Below, piece after piece: positions 48,288 to 58,778 of a stretch of DNA of 64,000 nt (within the stretch, counting starts at the first letter, position 1; each line of letters opens with the position of its first letter). Source of the stretch: Bradyrhizobium sp. CIAT3101 (GTDB taxonomy: Bacteria; Pseudomonadota; Alphaproteobacteria; Rhizobiales; Xanthobacteraceae); assembly GCF_029714945.1 (NCBI RefSeq), contig NZ_CP121634.1, positions 4,175,001 through 4,239,000 of the forward strand, given 5' to 3'. The translations under genes were made by a program, and so were the position numbers. The notes beneath the pieces were generated by a model. It saw only the letters and a program-made list of their open reading frames with translations. It did no database searches and had not been told where the DNA came from.

Positions 48288-48803
48288 ATGAGCCAGACAT
48301 CGAGCACTGACGGGCGAGAATCGTCCGACACGGACGACAATCACTCGCCGGCGCCGATCACCGTGATGCTGTCATCACGGCTGATGGTGCTCGCCAACCT
48401 GCTCAAGCGCGGCGCCATCCTGCGCTACAAGCGCCTCGCAGGCCTATCCTCGGTCGAGTTCGGCCTGGTCGCCTCGCTCGGCCGGCGACCGCCGATGAGC
48501 GTTGCCCGGCTCGCCGAGGCCGTGGGTCAGGACAAGGGCCAGATCAGCCGTGCGCTCGCCGAGCTGGTCTCGCGCAAGCTGATCGCGAAGTCGGCGAATC
48601 CGAAAGACAGCCGCGAGGTGTTGGTATCGCTGACGCCTGCCGGGCTCGCGGCACATGACGCCATCGTCGAAGGCGCGCAGGAGCGCAACCGGATGCTGCT
48701 CGAGCAATTGAGCGAGGCCGAGTTGGAGACACTGCTCGCGCAGGTCGAGCGTCTCACCGCGACGGCGGAAGCGATGCTCGAAGCCGAGAAGGTTTCGCGC
48801 TGA
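48288..48803 (+). CDS. MarR family transcriptional regulator
   Basis: A 171-residue winged-helix dimeric regulator. The DNA-recognition region is SVARLAEAVGQDKGQISRAL (about residues 69-88), followed by the wing SANPKDSREVLVSLTPAG. Flanking helices form the dimerisation parts. It is divergent from the Rieske oxygenase-MFS operon and is most simply a substrate-responsive repressor of it. An extra ~28-residue polar N-terminus (SSTDGRESSDTDDN) precedes the domain. Confidence 0.9.
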   Translation: MSQTSSTDGRESSDTDDNHSPAPITVMLSSRLMVLANLLKRGAILRYKRLAGLSSVEFGLVASLGRRPPMSVARLAEAVGQDKGQISRALAELVSRKLIAKSANPKDSREVLVSLTPAGLAAHDAIVEGAQERNRMLLEQLSEAELETLLAQVERLTATAEAMLEAEKVSR

Positions 48804-48836
48804 TCGCGCAGCAATCTCCGGAAATATTCGAGTGCT

Positions 48837-48872
48837 TCTAAGAGCGTCTCTAAGAGATGTTCTAAGAGCCTT
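48837..48872 (+). promoter_or_regulatory. Three 12-bp direct repeats upstream of the TonB receptor gene
   Basis: TCTAAGAG starts at 48837, 48849 and 48861, exactly 12 bp apart. TTCTAA within two copies is the half-site sequence of Irr-type iron control elements. This is the only repeated motif in the 168-bp upstream region. Confidence 0.5.
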
Positions 48873-48971
48873 TCAATTAGGGGAACCGCATGCGCTCCCC
48901 TAAGCGTCACCCCAACGCATGCCGTCCCGGGACAGGCGGCATGACGATCAAATGCACATTGGGGTGGCGCG

Positions 48972-51248
48972 TTGAACAGTCTTGGAATGCTGCGGTCGGC
49001 CGTGTTGGCGACCGTGTCCGCTTTGGTTTTGATGCCGCAGGCATCGCTCGCACAATCCGCATCGCAAGGCGGTGCGCAGAGCCTGCCGCCGGTGAACGTG
49101 GCTGCACCGCAGGAACGCCGCCGCGCTGCCGTCCGCGCGCCGCGCCGGACGCAAAGCCAGGTGCAGGCGGCGAACAGCCGCAAACCGCAACAACAACGCA
49201 ATGTCGGCGTCGTCGAGAATCCGCGTGGTCCGGTGCAGGGCTATGTTGCCAGGCGCAGCTCGTCCGGCACCAAGACCAACACGCCGATCATGGAGACGCC
49301 GCAATCGGTATCGGTGATCGGCGCCGACCAGATCCGCGACCAGAAGCCGAACAAGCTCGACGAAGTTCTGCGCTACACCGCCGGCGTCCGCGCCGGCACC
49401 TTTGGCGCCGACACCCGCAACGACTGGTGGCTGATCCGCGGCTTCAAGTCCGACGACGTCGGGCTGTTTCTCGACGGCATGCAGCTGTTCTACACGTCCT
49501 ATGCGAGCTGGAAGCTGCAGCCGCCGAACATGGAGCGCGTCGAGGTGCTGCGCGGTCCGTCGGCCGTGCTCTATGGCGGATCGAGCCCGAGCGGCATCGT
49601 CAACGTCATCAGCAAGATGCCGCCGACCGAGCCGGTCCGCTACATCGAGGCCGGCGTCAACAATTTCGGCAATGCCTATGTCGGTTTCGATGTCGGCGGT
49701 CCCGTTGCGACGCAGCCACAGGACGGCAAGCTGTTTTACCGCGTCGTCGGCCAGGTCCAGAACGGCAACACGCAGGTCAATTTCACGCCCGACAACAATT
49801 ACTTCATCGCGCCGTCCTTCACCTGGAAGCCGGACGCCGACACGACATTCACGGTGCTGGCGTCGGCCTCGAAGCAGGACACCCGCGGCATCAACTTCCT
49901 GCCCTATCAGGGCACGGTGACCAATGCGCCGTTCGGCAAGATCCCGACCAGTTTCTTCGTCGGCGATCCCAATGTCGACAAGTTCACGCGCGAGCAGGAG
50001 ATGCTCGGCTATCAGTTCGAGCGCAATCTCACCGACGACCTCACGTTCCGGCAGAATGCGCGGTTCGCGCATATCGACCTGACCTATCGCGGTTTCGTCG
50101 GCAATGGCTGGGACAATATCAACACGGCCACGATGGGCCGCTACAATTGGTATGCGAAGAACACCGCCAACCAGGCCAATCTCGACAACCAGCTGGAGTA
50201 CCGCTTCGACACCGGTCCCGTGAAGCACACGATGCTGTTCGGGGTCGATCTGAAGGGCTATCAGATCGACGACTACCAGGCGTTCAACTTCGGCACTGTG
50301 CCGTCCATCAACGTCTTCAATCCCACCTATGGTCTCGACATTCCGCTGACGGGCGCGCCGTTCCGCAACTTCCTGCTCACGCAGAAGCAGGCCGGCACCT
50401 ATGTCCAGGACCAAATGAAGCTCGGTAACTTCACACTGGTCTTGAGCGGCCGCAATGACTGGGTGGAGACGACGCAGGCTGCCCGCGACACCGGAGCAAA
50501 TATTGCCCAACGCGACGACAGCAGGTTCAGCGGGCGCGCCGGGCTGATCTACAATTTCGACAATGGCATCGCGCCTTACGTCTCGTATGCCACGAGCTAC
50601 AATCCGATCATCGGCCTCAATGCGTCGAACCAGCTGTTCCTGCCGGAGACAGGCCAGCAGGCCGAGATCGGCGTGAAAGTCGCTCCGAAGGGATTTGACG
50701 GCTATTTCACGGCTTCGGTGTTCGACCTGAAGCGGCAGAACGTCCCGACGACGGCGGTCACCGCCGACGCATCCGGCAATTTCCTGCAGAACCAGACGGG
50801 CGAGGTGACCTCGCGCGGCATCGAGCTCGAAGCGGTGGCCAACGCCACGAAGGAGCTGAAGCTGATCGGTGCCTTCACTGCCTACCATCTCTTCAACAGC
50901 AAGGATCTCGATCCGTCGTTGATCGGCAAGACGCCGACCAATACGCCCGAGACGCTGATCTCGGGCTGGGCGGACTACACCTTCAAGGACGGTCCGCTGG
51001 AGGGCTTTGGTTTCGGCGGCGGCGTGCGTTATGTCGGCTCGTCCTGGGCGGACACCACCAACACGCTGGAAGTTCCCGCTGTGGTGCTCGGCGATCTCGC
51101 GGTCCACTACGAATGGCAGAATTGGCGCACCGCCATCAACGTGCTCAATCTGACCGACAAGATCTACGTCGCGAGCTGCGCCTCGGCCTCGTCCTGCTTC
51201 TACGGCGATCGCCGCCGCGTCACCGCCAGCGTCTCGTACAAATGGTAA
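48972..51248 (+). CDS. TonB-dependent siderophore receptor
   Basis: A 758-residue outer-membrane receptor for ferric siderophores. The signal peptide (about residues 1-27) has VLATVSALVLMPQASLA. The plug domain starts ETPQSVSVIGADQIRDQ and contains LDEVLRYTAGVR and RVEVLRGPSAVLYGGSSPSG. The 22-strand barrel follows and ends VTASVSYKW. The first codon is TTG (48972), with ATG at 48987 also possible. It is followed 22 bp later by a PepSY protein, a standard arrangement for siderophore reduction or uptake. Confidence 0.93.
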   Translation: MNSLGMLRSAVLATVSALVLMPQASLAQSASQGGAQSLPPVNVAAPQERRRAAVRAPRRTQSQVQAANSRKPQQQRNVGVVENPRGPVQGYVARRSSSGTKTNTPIMETPQSVSVIGADQIRDQKPNKLDEVLRYTAGVRAGTFGADTRNDWWLIRGFKSDDVGLFLDGMQLFYTSYASWKLQPPNMERVEVLRGPSAVLYGGSSPSGIVNVISKMPPTEPVRYIEAGVNNFGNAYVGFDVGGPVATQPQDGKLFYRVVGQVQNGNTQVNFTPDNNYFIAPSFTWKPDADTTFTVLASASKQDTRGINFLPYQGTVTNAPFGKIPTSFFVGDPNVDKFTREQEMLGYQFERNLTDDLTFRQNARFAHIDLTYRGFVGNGWDNINTATMGRYNWYAKNTANQANLDNQLEYRFDTGPVKHTMLFGVDLKGYQIDDYQAFNFGTVPSINVFNPTYGLDIPLTGAPFRNFLLTQKQAGTYVQDQMKLGNFTLVLSGRNDWVETTQAARDTGANIAQRDDSRFSGRAGLIYNFDNGIAPYVSYATSYNPIIGLNASNQLFLPETGQQAEIGVKVAPKGFDGYFTASVFDLKRQNVPTTAVTADASGNFLQNQTGEVTSRGIELEAVANATKELKLIGAFTAYHLFNSKDLDPSLIGKTPTNTPETLISGWADYTFKDGPLEGFGFGGGVRYVGSSWADTTNTLEVPAVVLGDLAVHYEWQNWRTAINVLNLTDKIYVASCASASSCFYGDRRRVTASVSYKW

Positions 51249-51270
51249 GGCTCGGCAAGGGGAGGGCTTT

Positions 51271-52407
51271 GTGAAGGCGCGCACGGTCAGGCTCTGGTCC
51301 GTGGTCCACACCTGGACCAGCCTGATCTCGACGTTGTTCCTGTTGCTGCTCTGCCTGACCGGCCTGCCGCTGATCTTCCATCACGAGATCGATGAGCTCC
51401 TGGGCTACGCCCCCCAGCCCGAAGCTCATGCGAGCGCGGCGCGCGCGACGCCCCAAGTCGTCGCCGACGCCGCGCTCGCCGCCGATCCCGGCCGCGTCCT
51501 GCAATATGTGTCCTGGGACAAGGACGAGCCCGGGCTGGTGATGGCCTTCACCAACAGCGCCCCAGACGGTGCGCCCGACAACGCGACCGTACGTGCGTTC
51601 GATGCGGTTTCGGCCAAGCTGCTCGGGCCGGTCGGCGTCGGGCCGATGCTGATCGTGCTCAAGCTGCACACCGACATGTTCGCTGGACAAGCCGGGAAGC
51701 TGTTCCTCGGCGCGATGGGGCTGCTGTTTGCCACAGCCATCGTCTCCGGCGTGGTGCTGTACTGGCCGTTCACCCGCCGCCTGCGCTTTGCCACCATCCG
51801 CGACAGTGCCGCGCGTCGCGTCCGCTGGCTCGACTGGCACAATCTGATCGGCGTGGTGACGGTGGCCTGGGCGCTGGTGGTGGGCTTGACCGGCGTCGTC
51901 AACACCTGGGCCGAGCTGATGCTCAACCAGTGGAAGGCGACCGAGCTCGCCAGCATGGTCGCGCCCTATGCCGGGAAGCCGGCGCCTGCGCATCTCGCCT
52001 CGCTCGACGACGTCGTCGCGCGCGCCATGCAGGCTGCGCCCGGCATGGAGGTCGCCTTCATCGCGTTCCCGGGCACGCCGTTCACGTCCTCGCACCATTT
52101 CGCGGCCTTCATGCGCGGCGACACGGTGCTGACGGCGCGGCTTCTGAAGCCGGTGCTGCTCGACGGCGAAACCGGGGAGGTGGCCGATACCCGCGCGCTG
52201 CCGCTCTATCTCCAGGCGCTCCTGATCTCGCAGCCGCTGCATTTCGGCGATTATGGCGGGGTGCCGCTGAAGGTGATCTGGGCTGCCCTCGACGGGCTCA
52301 CCATCGTTGTGATCGGCAGCGGCCTCTATCTCTGGGTGGCGCGGCGGCGCAAGCGTGCCCCTGCCAAGGCCGACGCATTCGCCAGACGAGCCCCGGTCCC
52401 GTCGTGA
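51271..52407 (+). CDS. PepSY-associated transmembrane protein
   Basis: A 378-residue inner-membrane protein of the PepSY_TM family starting at GTG. It has four helices (about residues 14-34, 147-170, 195-215, 338-360), His in FHHEIDELLG after helix 1, ILKLHTDMF before helix 2 and WLDWHNLIGVVT before helix 3; the conserved His pairs could bind heme. Homologues next to siderophore receptors are linked to reductive iron release in the periplasm. The gene overlaps the next gene as TGATG. Confidence 0.85.
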   Translation: MKARTVRLWSVVHTWTSLISTLFLLLLCLTGLPLIFHHEIDELLGYAPQPEAHASAARATPQVVADAALAADPGRVLQYVSWDKDEPGLVMAFTNSAPDGAPDNATVRAFDAVSAKLLGPVGVGPMLIVLKLHTDMFAGQAGKLFLGAMGLLFATAIVSGVVLYWPFTRRLRFATIRDSAARRVRWLDWHNLIGVVTVAWALVVGLTGVVNTWAELMLNQWKATELASMVAPYAGKPAPAHLASLDDVVARAMQAAPGMEVAFIAFPGTPFTSSHHFAAFMRGDTVLTARLLKPVLLDGETGEVADTRALPLYLQALLISQPLHFGDYGGVPLKVIWAALDGLTIVVIGSGLYLWVARRRKRAPAKADAFARRAPVPS

Positions 52408-52637
52408 TGCATGGCTCCTCTGACCGCGCGCGCCTGTGGATACGTGTCTTTGCTGCACCTGGTCTGCTCGCCGCGGCGACGATCATGGGCCTGCTGGCTG
52501 CGTTGCTGTGGGGAACGGTCGGCCAGTATGTCGCCTGGGTGACAGTCGGGGCGCCTGTTGCGGTCGTCGCCTGGGTTTGGGTGCGCCGCCGCAGCAAGAA
52601 AAACGTGCGATTTTCGCAGGCGGCACGCGGCCGATAG
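52407..52637 (+). CDS. Small two-helix membrane protein of the iron operon
   Basis: A 76-residue protein with two helices (about residues 13-33 and 40-59) and a basic C-terminus (RRRSKKNVRF). The ATG at 52407 shares bases with the PepSY stop (TGATG). The position corresponds to small DUF-type membrane proteins that complete TonB receptor-PepSY operons in other proteobacteria; no family can be assigned with certainty. Confidence 0.7.
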   Translation: MHGSSDRARLWIRVFAAPGLLAAATIMGLLAALLWGTVGQYVAWVTVGAPVAVVAWVWVRRRSKKNVRFSQAARGR

Positions 52638-52885
52638 CCGACGCGGCCCGTGCGCCCCAATCTCGAACCTGCTACCCTGCAAAACTATGGCCGCCCTTGT
52701 CGGGTTCGGCGATCTGCTCCATACCAGCCGCGGGGTGATTCCGGGATTTCCACCGGTCTGGGAGCAGCAAAGGGCCTAAAAAGAGCGTGTCTTGCGCCCA
52801 TTGGTGCACTGCGCTAAGGCTCAGAATAATTCCAAATCGGACGAATCCGTGGCTGTCCCGAGGCTGCGGGAAAAAGGGCTCGTCA

Positions 52886-53251
52886 ATGAGCGGCATTCTA
52901 CAGAACTATCTTCCACTCGTCGTCTTCATAGGGGTAGCGGCCATCATCGGCCTGGTGCTCCTGATCGCGCCCTTCATCGTGGCGTTCCAGCAGCCGGACC
53001 CGGAAAAGCTCTCGGCGTATGAGTGCGGTTTCAACGCCTTCGACGACGCCCGCATGAAGTTTGACGTCCGCTTCTACCTGGTCGCCATCCTCTTCATCAT
53101 CTTCGACCTCGAAGTGGCGTTCCTGTTTCCCTGGGCTGTGGCGTTCGGCAAGCTTGGCGCGACCGGCTTCTGGTCGATGCTGGTGTTCCTTGCCGTGCTG
53201 ACAGTCGGTTTCGCCTATGAATGGAAGAAAGGGGCACTCGAATGGGATTGA
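52886..53251 (+). CDS. nuoA: NADH-quinone oxidoreductase subunit A
   Basis: A 121-residue, three-helix membrane subunit of complex [32 protein letters not shown] is its signature (split around about residues 38-67), containing the Cys loop that faces the quinone entry and switches with conformation; the last helix ends [13 protein letters not shown]. The ATG at 52886 gives the family start. It is the first gene of the nuo operon and overlaps nuoB by 10 bp. Confidence 0.97.
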   Translation: MSGILQNYLPLVVFIGVAAIIGLVLLIAPFIVAFQQPDPEKLSAYECGFNAFDDARMKFDVRFYLVAILFIIFDLEVAFLFPWAVAFGKLGATGFWSMLVFLAVLTVGFAYEWKKGALEWD

Positions 53252-53829
53252 ACCCTGTGCCGTCCGCTGGCCCGGCGATCGCGCCGGCCCCCAAGGGCAT
53301 CCTGGATCCGTCGACCGGCCGGCCGGTCGGGGCCAATGATCCGTTCTTCCTCGAGGTCAACCACGAGTTGTCCGACAAGGGCTTCTTCGTGGCCGCGACC
53401 GACGACCTCATCACCTGGGCCCGTACCGGCTCGCTGATGTGGATGACCTTCGGTCTCGCCTGCTGCGCGGTCGAGATGATGCAGGTGTCGATGCCGCGTT
53501 ACGACGTCGAGCGCTTCGGCTTCGCACCGCGTGCCTCGCCGCGCCAGTCCGACGTGATGATCGTCGCGGGCACGCTGACCAACAAGATGGCCCCGGCTTT
53601 GCGCAAGGTCTACGACCAGATGCCCGAGCCGCGCTACGTCATCTCGATGGGCTCCTGCGCCAACGGCGGCGGCTACTATCACTATTCCTACTCGGTCGTG
53701 CGCGGCTGCGACCGCATCGTGCCGATCGACATCTACGTGCCGGGCTGCCCGCCCACGGCGGAAGCTCTGCTCTACGGCGTGCTGCTGCTGCAGAAGAAGA
53801 TCCGCCGCACCGGCACCATCGAACGCTAA
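53242..53829 (+). CDS. nuoB: NADH-quinone oxidoreductase subunit B
   Basis: A 195-residue subunit that holds cluster N2, the last iron-sulfur centre before ubiquinone. The ligands are the tandem Cys of LACCAVEMM, then [13 protein letters not shown] and [10 protein letters not shown]. The ATG at 53242 lies inside the end of nuoA. The first 30 residues are a Pro/Ala-rich extension common in alphaproteobacteria. Confidence 0.97.
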   Translation: MGLNPVPSAGPAIAPAPKGILDPSTGRPVGANDPFFLEVNHELSDKGFFVAATDDLITWARTGSLMWMTFGLACCAVEMMQVSMPRYDVERFGFAPRASPRQSDVMIVAGTLTNKMAPALRKVYDQMPEPRYVISMGSCANGGGYYHYSYSVVRGCDRIVPIDIYVPGCPPTAEALLYGVLLLQKKIRRTGTIER

Positions 53830-53840
53830 GGTTTTACGTC

Positions 53841-54452
53841 ATGGACGACGCCAAGCTCGACGCCCTGGGGCAGACGATCGTGAGCGCGCTTCCGGGCGCC
53901 GCCATCGGTCATTCGGTGGCCTTCAACCAGCTCACGGTTGATGTCGAGGCCAGCAAGATCGTTGAGGTGGTCAAGTACCTCCGCGACGATCCGAACTGCC
54001 GTTTCGTCAACTTCACCGACATCACGGCGGCCGACTATCCGTCGCGCGAGAAGCGCTTCGACGTGATCTATCACTTCCTGTCACCGACCCTGAACACGCG
54101 CATCCGCCTCAAGGCCCAGGCCGACGAGACCACGCAGGTTCCGTCGCTGATCGAGGTGTTCCCCGGCGCCGACTGGTTCGAGCGCGAGGCCTACGACCTT
54201 TACGGCGTGTTCTTCGTCGGTCACCCCGACATGCGCCGCATCCTCACCGATTACGGTTTCGAGGGCCATCCGCTGCGCAAGGATTTCCCGCTCACCGGCT
54301 TCCTCGAGGTCCGCTACGACGACCAGGAGAAGCGCGTGGTGTACGAGCCGGTCCGGCTCAACCAGGAATTCCGCAAGTTCGATTTCCTCTCGCCATGGGA
54401 AGGGGCGGACTATCCGCTTCCCGGTGACGAGAAGGCAGGACCGAAGGCCTGA
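53841..54452 (+). CDS. nuoC: NADH-quinone oxidoreductase subunit C (30 kDa)
   Basis: A 203-residue peripheral subunit. [20 protein letters not shown] and [22 protein letters not shown] with [20 protein letters not shown] form the 30-kDa signature. It is separate from nuoD, unlike the fused enterobacterial NuoCD. The ATG at 53841 follows the nuoB stop by 11 bp; an upstream frame through nuoB is not coding. Confidence 0.97.
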   Translation: MDDAKLDALGQTIVSALPGAAIGHSVAFNQLTVDVEASKIVEVVKYLRDDPNCRFVNFTDITAADYPSREKRFDVIYHFLSPTLNTRIRLKAQADETTQVPSLIEVFPGADWFEREAYDLYGVFFVGHPDMRRILTDYGFEGHPLRKDFPLTGFLEVRYDDQEKRVVYEPVRLNQEFRKFDFLSPWEGADYPLPGDEKAGPKA

Positions 54453-54454
54453 TC

Positions 54455-55651
54455 ATGAACGAGCAACCTGAACAGCTTCGCAACTTTACGATCAATTTCG
54501 GACCGCAGCATCCGGCGGCGCACGGCGTTCTTCGTCTTGTGCTTGAATTGGATGGTGAGGTCGTTGCGCGCGTCGACCCGCACATTGGTCTCTTGCATCG
54601 CGGCACCGAAAAACTGATCGAGCAGAAGACCTATCTGCAGGCGATCCCGTATTTCGACCGGCTCGACTACGTCGCGCCGATGAACCAGGAGCACGCCTTC
54701 TGCCTCGCCGCCGAGAAGCTGCTCGGCATCGAGGTGCCGCGCCGCGGCCAGCTGATCCGCGTGCTCTATTGCGAGATCGGCCGCATCCTGTCGCATCTTC
54801 TCAACGTCACCACGCAGGCGATGGACGTCGGCGCGCTGACCCCGCCGCTGTGGGGTTTCGAAGAGCGCGAGAAGCTGATGGTGTTCTACGAGCGCGCCTC
54901 GGGCAGCCGCATGCACGCAGCCTTCTTCCGCGTCGGCGGCGTGCATCAGGACCTGCCGCAGAAGCTGGTCGACGACATCGAAGCCTGGTGCGATCCGTTC
55001 CTGAAGGTCGTCGACGACCTCGATCGCCTGCTGACCGCCAACCGCATCTTCAAGCAGCGCAACGTCGATATCGGCGTGGTGCCGCTGAAGGAAGCTTGGG
55101 AGTGGGGTTTTTCGGGCGTGATGGTGCGCGGCTCGGGCGCGGCCTGGGACCTGCGCAAGTCGCAGCCCTATGAGTGCTACGCCGAGATGGATTTCGACAT
55201 TCCGATCGGCAAGAACGGCGACTGCTACGACCGCTACCTGATCCGCATGGAAGAGATGCGCCAGTCGGTGCGCATCATGAAGCAGTGCATCCAGAAGCTG
55301 AACGCAGCCGAAGGGAAGGGTGCCGTCGTCGTCGAAGACAACAAGGTCGCGCCGCCCCGCCGTGGCGAGATGAAGCGCTCGATGGAAGCGCTGATCCACC
55401 ACTTCAAGCTCTACACTGAAGGCGTCCACGTGCCGGAAGGCGAGGTCTATGCCGCGGTCGAGGCGCCCAAGGGCGAGTTCGGCGTCTATCTGATCTCGGA
55501 CGGCACCAACAAGCCCTACAAGTGCAAGATCCGCGCGCCGGGCTTTGCGCATCTGCAGGCGATGGACCACATCTGCCGCGGCCATCTGCTCGCCGACGTC
55601 TCGGCCATTCTCGGTTCGCTCGACATCGTGTTCGGAGAGGTCGATCGGTGA
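54455..55651 (+). CDS. nuoD: NADH-quinone oxidoreductase subunit D (49 kDa)
   Basis: A 398-residue subunit forming the quinone cavity with Nuo[20 protein letters not shown] and [19 protein letters not shown] are the conserved start; the reductive-site His is in HPAAHG and the quinone Tyr in the [16 protein letters not shown] region. The end is [20 protein letters not shown]. Its final TGA overlaps the ATG of the next gene (fkbM-type). Confidence 0.98.
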   Translation: MNEQPEQLRNFTINFGPQHPAAHGVLRLVLELDGEVVARVDPHIGLLHRGTEKLIEQKTYLQAIPYFDRLDYVAPMNQEHAFCLAAEKLLGIEVPRRGQLIRVLYCEIGRILSHLLNVTTQAMDVGALTPPLWGFEEREKLMVFYERASGSRMHAAFFRVGGVHQDLPQKLVDDIEAWCDPFLKVVDDLDRLLTANRIFKQRNVDIGVVPLKEAWEWGFSGVMVRGSGAAWDLRKSQPYECYAEMDFDIPIGKNGDCYDRYLIRMEEMRQSVRIMKQCIQKLNAAEGKGAVVVEDNKVAPPRRGEMKRSMEALIHHFKLYTEGVHVPEGEVYAAVEAPKGEFGVYLISDGTNKPYKCKIRAPGFAHLQAMDHICRGHLLADVSAILGSLDIVFGEVDR

Positions 55652-56613
55652 TGGCTCAGGCGCCAATCCAGTTTGACCGTGCCTCGGGGGCCCTTGAAGG
55701 GGCCAACCTGTGGGAGCGGACGGCTGCCTTGGCGCTGGTGACGGGGTCGAAGATCTCGTCGCATTTCTCGCATATGGGCTACATCGCCTGTGCGAATTTG
55801 CTGCGGAAGACGCTGCCCGAGCGCAACATCGCGATCAAGCTCAACCCGGACGCCGTGTTCGAATTCCCTTACGGCGACGGCTACTGGAGCAAGCTGCTCA
55901 ACCGTTCTTATTGCTACGAGGACGAGCTGGAGCTGCTGTTCGCCGACTCCATCGACGTCGACTACACGCTGCTCGATTGCGGCGCCAATTACGGCTACTG
56001 GTCGGTGCTGGTCTCGAGCAAGCCGTTCGGCTCGCACAAGTCGATCGCGATCGAGCCGTCGGGCCAGAACTATCCGAAGCTTGCCAACAATGCCCGCGTC
56101 AACGGCAACCGCTTCGAGACCCTGAAGTGCGCGATCGGCGCGGCGCGCGGCACCGCGCGCCTGTCGGGCACCAAGCACGAGGCCTTCAGCATCGCCGGCG
56201 CCCCGTCGGATGGCGGCGAGGACGTGCCCGTTCTGGCGCTGGATAACCTCATCGAGGACGGCAAGGTCCAGGCTACCGGCAAGTACCTGATCAAGCTCGA
56301 CGTCGAAGGCGTCGAGATCGAGGCGATCAAGGGTGGCGCCCGGCTGCTCCAGACCGACAGCGTCATCATGTGCGAGGAGCACGGCAGCGACCGCACGCAT
56401 GCGGTGTCGCGCTACATCCTCGAACAGACCCCGCTGAAGCTGATCGTGCTCGATCCGCGCACCAATCGGCTGGAGACCGTGACCGAGCTGTCGATCCTCG
56501 ATCGCATCAAGGTCTCGACCCACGTCGGCTACAACGTTTTCGGCACCGCAAGCGCATTCTGGCAGGACAGGATCAATGCCCTGAATGCGAAAACCGCGCG
56601 CCGCATGCAGTGA
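55651..56613 (+). CDS. FkbM-family methyltransferase inside the complex I operon
   Basis: A 320-residue SAM-dependent methyltransferase of the FkbM (Methyltransf_21) family. The SAM site is TLLDCGANYGYWSVLVS (about residues 108-124), the acidic strand is SIAIEPSGQNYPKLANNARV, and the family catalytic hallmark is LIKLDVEGVEIEAIKGGARL. Its ATG overlaps the nuoD stop (GTGATG; a GTG start is also possible) and it ends 10 bp before nuoE. It is therefore co-transcribed and probably translationally coupled. FkbM enzymes O-methylate sugars, lipids or natural products; a complex I role is not established. Confidence 0.9.
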   Translation: MAQAPIQFDRASGALEGANLWERTAALALVTGSKISSHFSHMGYIACANLLRKTLPERNIAIKLNPDAVFEFPYGDGYWSKLLNRSYCYEDELELLFADSIDVDYTLLDCGANYGYWSVLVSSKPFGSHKSIAIEPSGQNYPKLANNARVNGNRFETLKCAIGAARGTARLSGTKHEAFSIAGAPSDGGEDVPVLALDNLIEDGKVQATGKYLIKLDVEGVEIEAIKGGARLLQTDSVIMCEEHGSDRTHAVSRYILEQTPLKLIVLDPRTNRLETVTELSILDRIKVSTHVGYNVFGTASAFWQDRINALNAKTARRMQ

Positions 56614-56623
56614 GAGATAAGAC

Positions 56624-57235
56624 ATGTCCGTTCGCCGATTAGCACCGAAGGAAGTCCAGCCCGCGAGCTTTGCGTTCACGGACGAGAACCTTGCCTTCGC
56701 CAAGCAGCAGATCGCGAAATATCCGGCCGGACGCCAGGCCTCGGCCGTCATCGCCATCCTCTGGCGCGTCCAGGAGCAGCACGAGGGCTGGGTCTCGGAA
56801 GCCGCGATCCGCGCCGTCGCCGACCTGCTCGACATGCCCTATATCCGCGTGCTCGAGGTCGCGACCTTCTACACGATGTTCCAGCTCGCTCCGGTCGGCA
56901 AGAAGGCCCACGTCCAGGTCTGCGGCACCACGCCGTGCCGCCTGCGCGGCGCCGAAGACCTGATCCATGTCTGCGAGAGCCGGATCCATCACGATCCCTT
57001 CCATCTCTCCAAGGACGGCAATTTCAGCTGGGAAGAGGTCGAGTGCCTCGGCGCCTGCGTGAACGCGCCGATGGTGCTGATCGGCAAGGACACCTATGAG
57101 GACCTGACCAAGGAGACCTTCGGCAAGGTGCTCGATGGCTTCGCCTCGGGCAATCCGCCGAAGCCCGGTCCGCAGAACGGCCGCCAGTTCTCCGCGCCGG
57201 CGGGCGGACCGACCACGCTGAAGGAGACCTCCTGA
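56624..57235 (+). CDS. nuoE: NADH-quinone oxidoreductase subunit E (24 kDa)
   Basis: A 203-residue subunit carrying cluster N1a. The 2Fe-2S ligands are in [15 protein letters not shown] and [35 protein letters not shown] is the conserved thioredoxin-like start. The last 30 residues are a Pro/Gly-rich extension. It overlaps the next small gene (TGATG). Confidence 0.97.
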   Translation: MSVRRLAPKEVQPASFAFTDENLAFAKQQIAKYPAGRQASAVIAILWRVQEQHEGWVSEAAIRAVADLLDMPYIRVLEVATFYTMFQLAPVGKKAHVQVCGTTPCRLRGAEDLIHVCESRIHHDPFHLSKDGNFSWEEVECLGACVNAPMVLIGKDTYEDLTKETFGKVLDGFASGNPPKPGPQNGRQFSAPAGGPTTLKETS

Positions 57236-57432
57236 TGGGTCTTCCGACGAACCGGGGGAGCGAAGCCGTGAATAAATGGGGCTTCGTTGCCATGCATGCC
57301 GCGCTCGCGGCCGCCTTCATGTTCCTGCTGCAGCGCTTCGTGATGAACGCGACGCAGGAAACCAGTCTGCTCTGGGCGCTGACCTTCGCCGTCTGCGCCG
57401 CCGGGCTTGCCTACAAGCAGGCCAATCGTTGA
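57235..57432 (+). CDS. 65-residue membrane protein between nuoE and nuoF
   Basis: A protein with a polar start ([16 protein letters not shown]) and two helices (about residues 17-36 and 43-61), ending YKQANR. The ATG shares bases with the nuoE stop and a 15-bp gap separates it from nuoF, so it is an operon member. Accessory ORFs are known to be interspersed among complex I genes in alphaproteobacteria such as Paracoccus. No family is recognised. Confidence 0.8.
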   Translation: MGLPTNRGSEAVNKWGFVAMHAALAAAFMFLLQRFVMNATQETSLLWALTFAVCAAGLAYKQANR

Positions 57433-57447
57433 TCGGAAAGCACTGAT

Positions 57448-58773
<1,326 letters not shown>

Positions 58774-58778
58774 AGAGA

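Noticed and set aside
48948..51311. 787-codon minus-strand frame across the TonB receptor gene
   Set aside because: It is a codon-bias shadow of the receptor gene: no family resemblance, same span, and opposite strand.
52687..52779. Short plus-strand frame before nuoA (start MAALVGFGDLLH)
   Set aside because: Only 30 residues, no ribosome-binding site, and in the expected promoter region of nuoA.
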